Source: AP-15 sp035503615
GTDB taxonomy: Bacteria; Pseudomonadota; Alphaproteobacteria; ATCC43930; CGMCC-115725
Direction of reading: 5' to 3'
DNA length: 64,000 nucleotides
Assembly (NCBI GenBank): GCA_035503615.1
Contig: DATJTI010000031.1
Coordinates: 1 to 64,000 of the forward strand
A program made the translations under genes and the position numbers. How positions within the stretch are numbered: position 1 is the first letter of the stretch; the number at the start of each line of letters is the position of its first letter. The notes under the pieces are model-generated. The model was not told the origin of the DNA, searched no databases, and saw nothing but the letters and a program-made list of their open reading frames with translations. Positions 26,866 through 37,792 of the stretch are shown piece by piece.

Positions 26866-27593
26866 GGCTGCAGCCGTCCCGGCCTGATCACGGCGAGGCT
26901 CGAATTGTCGCCTTTCGGCCGGTTCTGGTTCAACGGTGTGCCGTGCACCAGGTAATAGAGGTCTTCGGCGATATTGGTGGCGTGGTCGCCGATCCGCTCA
27001 ATGTTCTTTGCCATGAACAAGAGATGGGTCGAGGCGCTGATGTTGCGCGGATCCTCCATCATATAGGTCAACAGCTCGCGGAACAGGCTCGCATACATCT
27101 CGTCGAGCTCCTCGTCGCGCATCCAAACCTCATAGGCCTTGTCGGCGTCGCGTGCGACATAGGCGTCGATGACTTCCTTGACCAAAAGCTGCGCCAGCCG
27201 CGCCATGCGCGGTAGCGCAAAGACCGGCTGCACCGGCGGCGACTGGTTCAGCGCGATCGCGCGCTTGGCGACGTTGGCGGCATAGTCGCACATGCGTTCG
27301 AGATCGCTGCCGATCTTCAGCGCGGCGAAGATCTCGCGCAGGTCGCGCGCCACCGGCTGGCGCAACGCCAAGAGGCGCAATGCCAGATTGTCGAGATCGC
27401 GCTGCAATTGATCGACTTTGACATCGCCCTCGACGACGCTGGCGGCAAGGTCGCTGTCGCGCTCGACCACGGCATCGATCGCCGCGCTGAGCTGGCTCTC
27501 GGCAAGGCCGCCCATTTCGGTGATGATGTTGTTCAGCCGGTGCAACTCCTCGTCATAGCTCTTGACAACATGCTCGGACGACATCGGCGACAT
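26862..27593 (-). CDS. phoU: Phosphate signalling protein PhoU
   Basis: A 243-residue helical protein with two PhoU repeats that links the Pst transporter to PhoR and represses the regulon when phosphate is plentiful. Repeat signatures are visible: ALKIGSDLERMCDYAANVAKR in the first half (EXXXD-type metal motif), split here at residue level, and AKNIERIGDHATNIAEDL in the second. Two close in-frame ATGs (27593 and 27584) are possible; GGGAGC is better spaced for the second. Starts 11 bases after pstB. Confidence 0.94.
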   Translation of the reverse strand: MSPMSSEHVVKSYDEELHRLNNIITEMGGLAESQLSAAIDAVVERDSDLAASVVEGDVKVDQLQRDLDNLALRLLALRQPVARDLREIFAALKIGSDLERMCDYAANVAKRAIALNQSPPVQPVFALPRMARLAQLLVKEVIDAYVARDADKAYEVWMRDEELDEMYASLFRELLTYMMEDPRNISASTHLLFMAKNIERIGDHATNIAEDLYYLVHGTPLNQNRPKGDNSSLAVIRPGRLQP

Positions 27594-27604
27594 GCTCCCG
27601 TGGC

Positions 27605-28429
27605 TCAGCCGAAGCGGCCGGTGATGTAGTCTTCGGTCCGCCGCTCCTTCGGATGGGTGAAGATGCGCTCGGTCTCGTCGAACTCGACAAGCTCGCCCAG
27701 ATACATGAACGCGGTATAGTCGGAGCTGCGCGCCGCCTGCTGCATGTTGTGGGTGACGATGGCGATGCAGTAATCGGGTTTCAGCTCGGCGATCAGCTCT
27801 TCGATGCGCTGGGTCGAGATCGGATCGAGCGCCGAAGCCGGCTCGTCGAGCAGCAAGATCTCGGGCCGGACCGCGATCGCGCGGGCAATGCACAGCCGCT
27901 GTTGCTGACCGCCGGACAGACTGAGCCCGGACTGCTTCAGCTTGTCCTTGACCTCGTCCCACAGGGCGGCGCGGCGCAGCGCCTGCTCGACCCGGTCGTC
28001 GAGCTCGGTCCGCGGCAGCTTTTCATAAAGGCGGATGCCAAAAGCGATGTTGTCGCGGATCGACATCGGAAACGGCGTCGGCTTCTGAAACACCATGCCG
28101 ATCTTGGCGCGCAGCAGATTGAGGTCGATTCCCGCGGCCAGGATGTTCTCGCCATCGACCAGCACCTCGCCGGTCGCACGCTGGCCGGGGTAAAGCTCGT
28201 AGATCCGATTGAGGATTCGCAGCAAGGTCGACTTGCCGCAGCCGGAGGGGCCGATAAACGCGGTCACGCGGCGGTCATTCAGCGACAGGTTAATATTCCT
28301 CAGCGCCCGCATAGCACCATAATAGAAGCTGACATCGCGGAGCTGCACCTTCGGGTGGGCAGCGGCCGCGACGGCCGGGTCCGGGGCAACGGGCGATGTC
28401 CGCATCGCGACAGCGGAGGCCGAGCTCAT
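27605..28429 (-). CDS. pstB: Phosphate ABC transporter ATP-binding protein PstB
   Basis: A 274-residue cytoplasmic ATPase of the high-affinity phosphate importer. It shows Walker A GPSGCGKST, Q-loop FQKPTPFP, signature LSGGQQQR, Walker B ILLLDEPASALDP and the switch His in IVTHNMQQAAR. An N-terminal extension of about 25 residues precedes the ABC core. ATG 28429 was preferred over a longer upstream frame because that extension is non-conserved. Confidence 0.96.
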   Translation of the reverse strand: MSSASAVAMRTSPVAPDPAVAAAAHPKVQLRDVSFYYGAMRALRNINLSLNDRRVTAFIGPSGCGKSTLLRILNRIYELYPGQRATGEVLVDGENILAAGIDLNLLRAKIGMVFQKPTPFPMSIRDNIAFGIRLYEKLPRTELDDRVEQALRRAALWDEVKDKLKQSGLSLSGGQQQRLCIARAIAVRPEILLLDEPASALDPISTQRIEELIAELKPDYCIAIVTHNMQQAARSSDYTAFMYLGELVEFDETERIFTHPKERRTEDYITGRFG

Positions 28430-28596
28430 GGCTTGTCTCTGCTCCAGCAAGAAGCGAGGTCCGGATTTGGTATTGGCGCGCTCAATTCCATGCTCCAGCC
28501 CAGAGGGGTCGATCGCCCGATCCGCGGGAGACATTACGACGCTGTGATCACAGTTTTATGACGCCCGCGGCAGCTCGCGGTGCCGCCATCCTCGGT

Positions 28597-29481
28597 TCAA
28601 CCACGCTGGCGATCGAACACGAAGCGCGAGACGACGTGAACCAGCAGCACAAAGCTCGTCACCAGAAACGCGGCGGCATAGGCGAGCGCGTGCGCCGAGG
28701 CGAAGGGCTCGTTGATAAAGGTCCAGATTGCATAGGTCAGATAGCCGATCGGGGAATGGGTCAGCCGGCCGTTCCACAGATAGTCCGACCAGCCGGCGGT
28801 GTAGAGCAATGGTGCGGTCTCGCCGACCGAGATCGCCAGCGCCAGCAGAATGCCGGTCAGAATCGACGGCAGCGCCGCCGGCAGGCAGACCCGCAGAATC
28901 ACCCGCCGGTCATCGGCGCCGAGGGCAAAGGTCGCCTCGCGCAGATCAGCCGAGATCTGCTGCAGCGCGAACTCGGTCGTGCGGCAGATATAGGGCAGGC
29001 AGATGACCGCGACCGTGATCGAACCGGCAGCGATGCAGAAATTCCAGCCGAGCCCCTCGACCATCGTTACATAGCCGAAATAGCCGAGCACGATCGACGG
29101 CACACCGACCAGGATGTCGGCGAGAAAACCGATGATCGGCGCCCAATAGCCGTGACGGTACTCCGAGATGTAGATGCCGGAAGCCAGGCCCAGCGGCACC
29201 GCGATCAGCAGCGCGCCGACCGAAAGCAGCGCGGTTCCCTCGATGGCGTTGAGCAGACCGCCGCCATTCCCCTGGGTCACGGTCACGAACAGGGACGGCG
29301 TCAGCGCGTTGAGACCGCCGATCAGCACCATTGTCAAGATCCACAGCATCGCCGCCGACAGCAGCAACAGCGCAAGGCCGGTCGAGACCCAGCCGGCGAT
29401 GCTGTATAGCCAGCGCCGCGGGCGCACCCGCGCCGCACCGGCAAAGGCGAGGCGCGGCAGAGCGATCCGGTTGGAAGGCAT
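28597..29481 (-). CDS. pstA: Phosphate ABC transporter permease PstA
   Basis: A roughly 294-residue inner-membrane permease with six predicted membrane segments and the BPD-type EAA loop (REATFALGADDRRVILRVCLP in the cytoplasmic loop, shown here only in part). It pairs with PstC to form the channel. ATG at 29481, 16 bases after the pstC stop, is preceded by GAGGTG; an upstream TTG at 29535 would overlap pstC and is less likely. Confidence 0.94.
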   Translation of the reverse strand: MPSNRIALPRLAFAGAARVRPRRWLYSIAGWVSTGLALLLLSAAMLWILTMVLIGGLNALTPSLFVTVTQGNGGGLLNAIEGTALLSVGALLIAVPLGLASGIYISEYRHGYWAPIIGFLADILVGVPSIVLGYFGYVTMVEGLGWNFCIAAGSITVAVICLPYICRTTEFALQQISADLREATFALGADDRRVILRVCLPAALPSILTGILLALAISVGETAPLLYTAGWSDYLWNGRLTHSPIGYLTYAIWTFINEPFASAHALAYAAAFLVTSFVLLVHVVSRFVFDRQRG

Positions 29482-29497
29482 CACCTCATGCCATTTG

Positions 29498-30466
29498 CTA
29501 GACGACACCGGCAACGCGCGAGCTGCGGTCTTCAAATGCCAGCAGCAGGCGGGCGAGTGCGTTGATCAACAGCGAGATGAACGACAATACCAGCGCGATT
29601 TCGGCCAATGAACGCACCGCCATGCCGGTCGGGTCCTGCAATGCGCTGTCGAGCTGCGAGACGATGAAGGCGGCCATCGTCGAGATCGGCGCGTAGATGT
29701 TCTGCGGCAGGTAGTTGAGGGCGTTGCCGCTGACCATCAAGACCGCCATCGTTTCGCCCAAGGCGCGCCCGAGCGCCAGGATCGAGGCGCCGACCAGCAC
29801 CTTCGAAAGGCTCGGCAGCATGACTTTGGCGACGACCTCGAAGCGGGTCGTGCCGAGCGCGGTGGCGGCCTCGCGGACCGCCGCGGGCTGGTTGACCAGT
29901 GCGTCGCGCAGGGTGGCGACAATCAGCGGCACGATCATCAGCGACAGCACCACGCCCGAGGTCAACAGGCCATAACCGCTGCCCGATGGTCCGGCAAAAA
30001 TCGGAATGAACCCGAGGGTGCGCGCCAGCAGCGGAAACAGGTGATGACCGAGAAACGGGATCACCACGACATAGCCCCACAACCCGAACACGACGCTCGG
30101 GATCGCCGCCAGCAGCTCGACAAAAAACGAGAGCCAGAGGCGCAGCCGGCCGGGCACCGCCTCGGCCAGGAAAATCGCCGCGCCGACGCCGACCGGCACC
30201 GCGATCACGAGCGCGATCAGCGTCGACAGCAGGGTTCCGACGACCAGAAACAGGATGCCGTAATGCGCGCCCGGCTGGATCGCCATGCCCGCGACGGTGA
30301 CCGGGTTGGCATAGAGATTGCCGAGGTTCCAGGTGTCGCTGACGACAAAGTCAAAGCCGTTGAAGCGGATCGCCGGCCAAGCATAGATCGCAAGGAAGGC
30401 GACCACCAGCACCAGGCTCGCCGGCAGCGCGCCGGCGACGATTGCGAGCCAGGTCTTGAACCGCAC
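29498..30466 (-). CDS. pstC: Phosphate ABC transporter permease PstC
   Basis: A 322-residue inner-membrane permease with six or more membrane helices, the PstC-typical segment LLAAIPSVVFGLWGYVVV near residue 117, and the EAA loop REAATALGTTRFEVV. It forms the translocation channel with PstA. The start codon is GTG. It begins 51 bases after the pstS stop. Confidence 0.95.
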   Translation of the reverse strand: MRFKTWLAIVAGALPASLVLVVAFLAIYAWPAIRFNGFDFVVSDTWNLGNLYANPVTVAGMAIQPGAHYGILFLVVGTLLSTLIALVIAVPVGVGAAIFLAEAVPGRLRLWLSFFVELLAAIPSVVFGLWGYVVVIPFLGHHLFPLLARTLGFIPIFAGPSGSGYGLLTSGVVLSLMIVPLIVATLRDALVNQPAAVREAATALGTTRFEVVAKVMLPSLSKVLVGASILALGRALGETMAVLMVSGNALNYLPQNIYAPISTMAAFIVSQLDSALQDPTGMAVRSLAEIALVLSFISLLINALARLLLAFEDRSSRVAGVV

Positions 30467-30517
30467 CGGCCTACCCCGCCGCTCGCCGGCGCCGGCCCGC
30501 CAGCAGCCGGCCCGCCA

Positions 30518-31630
30518 TCAATGGATCATCTGCAGCTGCGCCTTGCTCAGCGCCGCGATCTCCGGCGGCAGGGCGACAAAATTGACCGCCGTCATGTAGT
30601 GCGGCGCGTTGCCGCCATCGCGGCTGATCGCCCATTCGAGAAACCCTTTGACGGCCGCCGCGATTTCGGGGCTCGGCTGCTGCGCTTTGACGATTGCGTA
30701 TTCATAGTTGATGATCGGGTAGGATTCGTCGCCAGGCGCGAAGATCAGGCTGAGGCGCTCGTCCTTCGGCGTCTTGGCGGCAGTCGCGTGCACCGCCGCC
30801 TCGACCGTCTGGTCGCTCGCCAACACGAATTTGCCCGCGCGATTTTTCAGCATCGCCTCGCCCAGCCCCGCCGCCTCGATCGCCTTTTTGAAGCTGATGC
30901 CGATATAGGCGATCGAATAGGGGTTACCCTTCGCCGCATTGACCATCCCGGGATTGCCCTCGGCGCCGATCCCGCCCTGTACCGGTGGCCAGCTGATCGT
31001 CGTGCCGTAACCGGGATTTTGCATCCAGTGGGGGTCGCTGAACGACAAATATTGCGAGAAGATGAACGTGTCGCCGCTGCCGTCGGTGCGGTGCACCGGG
31101 ATGATCGCCTGATGCGGCAAGGCCACCCCCGGATTCATCTCTTTCAGCATCGGATCATCCCAGAACTTGATCTTACCGCTGTAGATGCCGGCCAGCGCCG
31201 GACCGCTGAGCTTCAGATGCGTCTGGTTGAGACCCGGCAGGTTGTAGTTGATGATCTGCGAGGAGATCGCCAATGGAACATTCAGAACGCCTGGGGTCTT
31301 TTTCAGCTGCGCTGGGCTCATATAGGCGTCCGAGGCGCCGATTTGAGCGATGCCGGACGCCGCTTCCGAAATGCCGGTGCCGCTGCCGGTGCCCTGGGTC
31401 GTGATCTGCATTCCCGGGTGTGCCTTGACGTAATCCGGGACCCAAAGATTGAACAGCGGATAGAGCAGCGTCGAGCCGGTCTCCAGCAGATGGACCGACT
31501 GGGCGAGCGCAGCCCCGCCCGACAGGATCATCGCACACGCCACTGCCGCGAGGATACGCGGGGCAAAGCGGCGGCCGGCCGGCCGCAAGCTTGGTGGCGT
31601 GCTGCAATGCCGCCCCCGAAAATTGCTCAA
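30518..31630 (-). CDS. pstS: Phosphate ABC transporter substrate-binding protein PstS
   Basis: Periplasmic phosphate receptor of 370 residues. It has an N-terminal signal peptide with cleavage likely after ALA (residue 43), then ETGSTLLYPLF, TGSGTGI and the HRTDGSGDTF phosphate-binding loops. The start is an unusual TTG at 31630, supported by an upstream AAGGGGGG; no better ATG exists before the signal peptide. Transcription is probably driven by the Pho box at 31706-31745. Confidence 0.94.
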   Translation of the reverse strand: MSNFRGRHCSTPPSLRPAGRRFAPRILAAVACAMILSGGAALAQSVHLLETGSTLLYPLFNLWVPDYVKAHPGMQITTQGTGSGTGISEAASGIAQIGASDAYMSPAQLKKTPGVLNVPLAISSQIINYNLPGLNQTHLKLSGPALAGIYSGKIKFWDDPMLKEMNPGVALPHQAIIPVHRTDGSGDTFIFSQYLSFSDPHWMQNPGYGTTISWPPVQGGIGAEGNPGMVNAAKGNPYSIAYIGISFKKAIEAAGLGEAMLKNRAGKFVLASDQTVEAAVHATAAKTPKDERLSLIFAPGDESYPIINYEYAIVKAQQPSPEIAAAVKGFLEWAISRDGGNAPHYMTAVNFVALPPEIAALSKAQLQMIH

Positions 31631-31689
31631 AGGACCCCCCTTTTTCGGCGCGATGGGATTGGACCCCGGCAGGGTCGCGACGGCGCAGG

Positions 31690-31745
31690 CATATAAGCAG
31701 GCGGGATGACGGGCGCGTTACAATCTTGTGGCACCTTGATGACAC
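31690..31745 (-). promoter_or_regulatory. Pho box (four 7-bp repeats) and -10 element of pstS
   Basis: On the minus strand, four 7-bp repeats with exact 11-bp spacing: GTGTCAT, GTGCCAC, TTGTAAC and CCGTCAT (31745 down to 31706), matching the CTGTCAT-N4 pattern of PhoB sites. Ten bases downstream is TATATG (31695-31690), a good -10, as expected when PhoB replaces the -35 contact. The site lies between the phoR stop and pstS start, so pstS-phoB can be induced separately from phoR. Confidence 0.8.
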
Positions 31746-31773
31746 CGGTCGGCCGCGGGCAACCGGCCGAAAC

Positions 31774-33207
31774 TCAGCCCGGCCTGGCTTCTGGCGGTGC
31801 CGCCCCGTCGGGACGCAGCAGCACGGTGAACACCGAGCCCTCGCCGACGCGGCTGTCGATTTCGAGAAACCCGCGGTGGCGGTTGACGATGTGCTTGACG
31901 ATCGCCAGCCCGAGCCCGGTGCCGCCCATCTCGCGCGAGCGCGCGGTGTCGACGCGATAGAAGCGCTCGGTCAGGCGTGACAGATGCTCGCGGGCGATGC
32001 CGGCGCCGTGATCGCGGATCGCGACCGCGACAAACCGGCTTGCCGCCGGGTCCGCTGCGGCGGGACGACGCGACATCACCGCCGCGGTGACCATGATCTC
32101 GGTGCCGGCATCGCCGTATTTGATCGCGTTGTCGAGCAGGTTCTGGAACAGCTGGGTGAGTTCGTCACGATCGCCCATCACCGCGGCAAGATCGGCGGGC
32201 AGGTCGAGCCGGATGCGCATGCCGCGTTCTCCGGCGTGCAATTCGAGCGCTTCGGCGAGCTGCGACAGCAGCGGTGCCAGGGCAACCCGACCCGCAGGTG
32301 CGACATGCTCGTTGAGCTCGATGCGCGACAGCGACAGCAGATCCTCGACGAGGCGGGTCATGCGCGCCGCCTGTTCGCCCATGATCGCCAGAAAGCGCTC
32401 GCCGGCCGCCGGATCGTCGCGCGCCGGGCCCCGCAGCGTCTCGATAAACCCGCTCAACGTGGCCAGCGGCGTGCGCAGTTCGTGGCTGGCATTGGCGACG
32501 AAGTCGGCGCGCATCTGCTCAGCGCGCTTCAGCTCGGTAACGTCGTGCAACGTCAGCAATGCGACCGCACCCTCGGGCGAGGGCGTCGCGATGCGGGCGA
32601 AGCGGGCACGCAGCTGGCGTTCGAGCGGGATCGCCAGGGCGAATTCGACAACGCGCGCCGCCTCGCCGCGCAGCACCGCATCGGCCGCCGCCAGGACCGA
32701 CGGATTGCGCAGCGCCGTCGCAAGGTCGCGCGGCGGCGTGAGCGCGCCGACAAAGCCGGCGGCCGCGGCGTTGGCGCCGACGATCCGCCGGTGCCGGTCG
32801 ATCAGGATCAGCGGGTCGGGCACGGCGGCGATGATCGCCTCGGCCGCGACCAGGCGCGCCTCGCTGCCCTGCAGCCGCTCCCGCCAGCTGCGTGCCAGCC
32901 GCAGAACGCTAAGCCGGGTCTCGTCCGCCGATCGGCGCGGGTCGAGCCCGAGCCAGCGGCGCGGCAGCACGCCTTCGGCAGCCTCGGTCGCGATCTGGTC
33001 GACGGTTTCGTGCACCGCCGCGGCCGCGAGGACGAAGCGGCCGATCACCACCGCGGTCAGGACCAGGATCGCGAGGCCGCCGGCGAGTGCGGTTTGCGCC
33101 GCCAGCGCGCGACCCATGGCCAGGATCGCGAGCACGATCAGCCCGGGTGCGGCGGCCGGCAGAGTCAGCGCCAGCACCTGGCAGACGCTCCCGGCCCGGC
33201 GCATCAT
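31774..33207 (-). CDS. phoR: Phosphate regulon sensor histidine kinase PhoR
   Basis: A 477-residue membrane kinase that phosphorylates PhoB under phosphate limitation. It has two hydrophobic segments (about 10-65), a PAS-like domain (about 120-225), the dimerisation H-box NASHELRTPL with His242, and an ATPase domain with QNLLDNAIKYG, RDHGAGIA and GGTGLGLAIVKH. It lies upstream of pstS on the same strand and 30 bases after maeB, so it may be read from the maeB promoter. Confidence 0.93.
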   Translation of the reverse strand: MMRRAGSVCQVLALTLPAAAPGLIVLAILAMGRALAAQTALAGGLAILVLTAVVIGRFVLAAAAVHETVDQIATEAAEGVLPRRWLGLDPRRSADETRLSVLRLARSWRERLQGSEARLVAAEAIIAAVPDPLILIDRHRRIVGANAAAAGFVGALTPPRDLATALRNPSVLAAADAVLRGEAARVVEFALAIPLERQLRARFARIATPSPEGAVALLTLHDVTELKRAEQMRADFVANASHELRTPLATLSGFIETLRGPARDDPAAGERFLAIMGEQAARMTRLVEDLLSLSRIELNEHVAPAGRVALAPLLSQLAEALELHAGERGMRIRLDLPADLAAVMGDRDELTQLFQNLLDNAIKYGDAGTEIMVTAAVMSRRPAAADPAASRFVAVAIRDHGAGIAREHLSRLTERFYRVDTARSREMGGTGLGLAIVKHIVNRHRGFLEIDSRVGEGSVFTVLLRPDGAAPPEARPG

Positions 33208-33237
33208 GCTGCCGCGACCGAAGGAGTCGCCTCGCGC

Positions 33238-35505
<2,268 letters not shown>

Positions 35506-35837
35506 GCTGATCGACGCTCCTCATCGGCTCGGGCCGAAATCGGGCACGGGCCCGTTTCTTGTTGGCGACCACCAATTTAGGCGGCGCAACCATCAGCGTC
35601 AAAGCACAGCGCGATGACGAACCCCGTTTACGGTCCCGACGATGCCGCCGGGGGCGGCTGATCGAGGCGCTTGAAATCGCCGCTTCGATCGCGGTTACTG
35701 CTGCGCGTGACCGGTTTGATCATGCCTCGCCCATTCGCGCGACGGCGGGGGCGGTGGCGAATCCCCGCCCGCGGCGAGATGCTGCGCAACACCGCGTCTG
35801 CAGGCCGGGCGGCGCCCCCGGCGCCAACCCTCGGCCG
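35506..35837. other. Intergenic region between maeB and a divergent polyamine-synthase-like gene, no gene seen
   Basis: 332 bp of GC-rich sequence. An open frame continues from the downstream gene back to 35559, but its predicted residues are Arg/Ala-rich and unlike the family, so I do not include it. No clear promoter or hairpin is visible; the maeB promoter must lie here. Confidence 0.5.
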
Positions 35838-36689
35838 ATGATCACCGAGTTTGGCGAGGAGCGGCAGCGCCGCCTGATCCTCGATTATTTTGGCAGCGAC
35901 GCGCGGATCCGGTTGCTGCGCCGCACTCCGACCTTCGGATCGCCGGTCTTCGTCGTCGATTTCGACCGCGGCCCGCGCCATCTGCGCACCCTCGGCTCGT
36001 TTGGCAGCAGCATCCAGGTGACCGAGCAGTCCTGCATGGACCTGATGTACCCGGCGCGCCTCGTGTTTCACTATGAGCGGCTGATGTCGCTGGCGCTGGC
36101 GATGAGCCGGCAGGCGATCAACGTGCTGCTGCTCGGTGTCGGCGGGGCGGCGATGTGGCGTTTTCTGCGCGCTTATGCGCCGGATTGTGCGGCGACCCTG
36201 ATCGATGCTGACGAGAGTGTGGCGGCAATCGCCCGCCGCTGGTTCTACCTGACCCAGAGCGTCACGATCGACCCGGCGCAGCAATACGTCGCCGCCACGA
36301 TGCACCGTTTCGACGCGATTTTGGTCGACCTCTACAATTCGTCGGGGCCGGCCGAGATGAGCGAGCTGTTCTGGGGGCATTGCCTCGACGCGCTGAACCC
36401 GGGCGGCGTGCTCGCCAACAACTGGGCGGATTTCTCAGTCAATCCGGCGGTACGGCCGATGTCCGACGCGCTCGCGGCCGTCGCCCGTGCCCGGGGCTTC
36501 GAACCGGTCTATGTGACCCGGCGCGGGTTTCGCGACAACCTCGTGCAATATGTGCCGACCGAACCCGGCGTCACCGCGGAGGCGATGGCCGAGGTGCATG
36601 AACGCTTTGTGCGCGCGCACCACCCGCCCGACCGCGGCCGCGGCATCCTCGAAAACTGCATCATCACGACCCGCTTCCCGCTCGCCTGA
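35838..36689 (+). CDS. Spermidine/spermine synthase-like protein (Rossmann-fold aminopropyl/methyltransferase type)
   Basis: A 283-residue protein resembling the spermidine synthase superfamily: NVLLLGVGGAAMWRFLRAY forms the nucleotide-binding loop, ATLIDADESVAAIAR the following acidic position, and DAILVDLYNSSGP the active-site-like DxxL/Y segment. It lacks the complete polyamine-synthase signature, so the chemistry is uncertain. ATG 35838 starts MITEFGEERQ; no strong ribosome-binding site precedes it. Confidence 0.7.
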   Translation: MITEFGEERQRRLILDYFGSDARIRLLRRTPTFGSPVFVVDFDRGPRHLRTLGSFGSSIQVTEQSCMDLMYPARLVFHYERLMSLALAMSRQAINVLLLGVGGAAMWRFLRAYAPDCAATLIDADESVAAIARRWFYLTQSVTIDPAQQYVAATMHRFDAILVDLYNSSGPAEMSELFWGHCLDALNPGGVLANNWADFSVNPAVRPMSDALAAVARARGFEPVYVTRRGFRDNLVQYVPTEPGVTAEAMAEVHERFVRAHHPPDRGRGILENCIITTRFPLA

Positions 36690-37047
36690 CCCGCGCGGGC
36701 CCGGTGCCGCCGGTGATCGTGGCTCACGAATTCGTGAAGGCGCAGCCCGGCGAGATTGTGGCAAAATTAAGGGGAATTGGAAACCGCGCTGTACATTCGG
36801 GGAGGCGACACAACGGGTTATCACGCACATTGGAATGTCACGCACCTTGGAAGGTCACGCACCTTGGAAGGTCACGCATATTGAAATGTCCGCACATTTC
36901 GGCCGCGGCGCAGGCGTCGCTTGCGCTGCGGTTGCAGCGACGCGGTTCGCCGGGACCGGCGAGGGGCCGGCCGGGTAGCTTGCCTGCAAGGTCTCGCCCT
37001 AGGGGTGGCGCGGCCGCAACATTCTCGTTGGCACTGGCGTCGGCGCC
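36690..37047. other. Convergent intergenic region with a 14-bp palindrome and a palindromic tandem array
   Basis: 358 bp between the 3' ends of the polyamine-synthase-like gene and the cytochrome b561 gene. It holds the perfect palindrome TCACGAATTCGTGA (36724-36737), a relatively AT-rich stretch (about 36756-36800), and the tandem array described separately. No convincing protein-coding frame is seen. Confidence 0.7.
36821..36897 (+). repeat. Tandem array, 17-bp unit, 4.5 copies, each holding a small palindrome
   Basis: Units are CACGC followed by a 12-bp near-palindrome: ACATTGGAATGT, ACCTTGGAAGGT, ACCTTGGAAGGT, ATATTGAAATGT, then a degenerate partial copy. Between unit 1 and units 2-3 both arms change together (A/T to C/G), so symmetry is kept. 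The array lies in a convergent intergenic region. Confidence 0.9.
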
Positions 37048-37659
37048 TCACATCGGTCGCGTTTTCGCCCGCAGGCGGCGGGGCGGCAGCATCCGGTCGA
37101 GCACCCCGTCGCGCCGGATCAGGGCGTGATGCAGCGCGCCGGTCACGTGCAGCGCGACGAGCAGGTAAACCAGGTATTGGCCGAGAAGATGCACCGCGAT
37201 CGCGAATTGCGACAGGCGCTCGTCGACCGGCAACAATGGCGGGATCGCGACGACGCCGAACAGGCTGACCGGATGTCCGGCGGCCGCGGCATTGACATAG
37301 CCGGCGAGCGGCATGATCAGAAAAATCGCCTCAAGCCCGGATTGGGTCAGGTGGGCGACGGCGCGCTGCAGGCGTCCGACCGTGGCCGGCAGGGGCGGGG
37401 CCCGGTGCCGCAGCCGCCACAAGATATGGAAGACCACCAATGCCAGGATGACGAGGCCGAGCGAGCGGTGCAGCAACAGCAGGTTGTCGCGCGCCGCGGT
37501 GTTGCGCGGCGCCGCCTCGCTGGCCCAGCCAAAGCTGACGACGATCACCGCCAGCGCCGCAAGCAGCCAATGGGTCGCCCGCGCGACCCGGTCATAGCCG
37601 CTGCCCGCGGCGAAAGCGGTGCTGCTCAACCTGCGGCACCTGCAGCCATGAGGTCGCAT
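37048..37659 (-). CDS. Cytochrome b561 family protein
   Basis: A 203-residue inner-membrane diheme protein with four hydrophobic segments. Candidate heme ligands are His30 (ATHWLLAAL), His64 (LLLHRSLG), His78 (VVFHILWR) and His residues in VALHVTGALHH. The family carries electrons from quinol to respiratory or periplasmic acceptors, including superoxide oxidase activity in some members. ATG 37659 is the first codon of the frame. It stands alone between unrelated neighbours. Confidence 0.88.
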   Translation of the reverse strand: MRPHGCRCRRLSSTAFAAGSGYDRVARATHWLLAALAVIVVSFGWASEAAPRNTAARDNLLLLHRSLGLVILALVVFHILWRLRHRAPPLPATVGRLQRAVAHLTQSGLEAIFLIMPLAGYVNAAAAGHPVSLFGVVAIPPLLPVDERLSQFAIAVHLLGQYLVYLLVALHVTGALHHALIRRDGVLDRMLPPRRLRAKTRPM

Positions 37660-37792
37660 GCAATTGCGGTGCTGCTATCGCCGCCGCCCATCGCTCCGCC
37701 CGGTGCCGCCGACAGCGCCCTATAGCCGAGGGCGCGGCGTGACGCTATCAAGACCGGGCAAGATTCGGCGAATCGGGGGAGAAGAAACCGTA

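Noticed and set aside
35559..35837. Longer N-terminus for the polyamine-synthase-like protein
   Set aside because: The extra 93 residues are low-complexity Arg/Ala sequence without a recognisable start site.
36821..36897. Possible CRISPR array
   Set aside because: Units are contiguous 17-bp copies without unique spacers, and no cas genes are in the window. The same applies to the other arrays.
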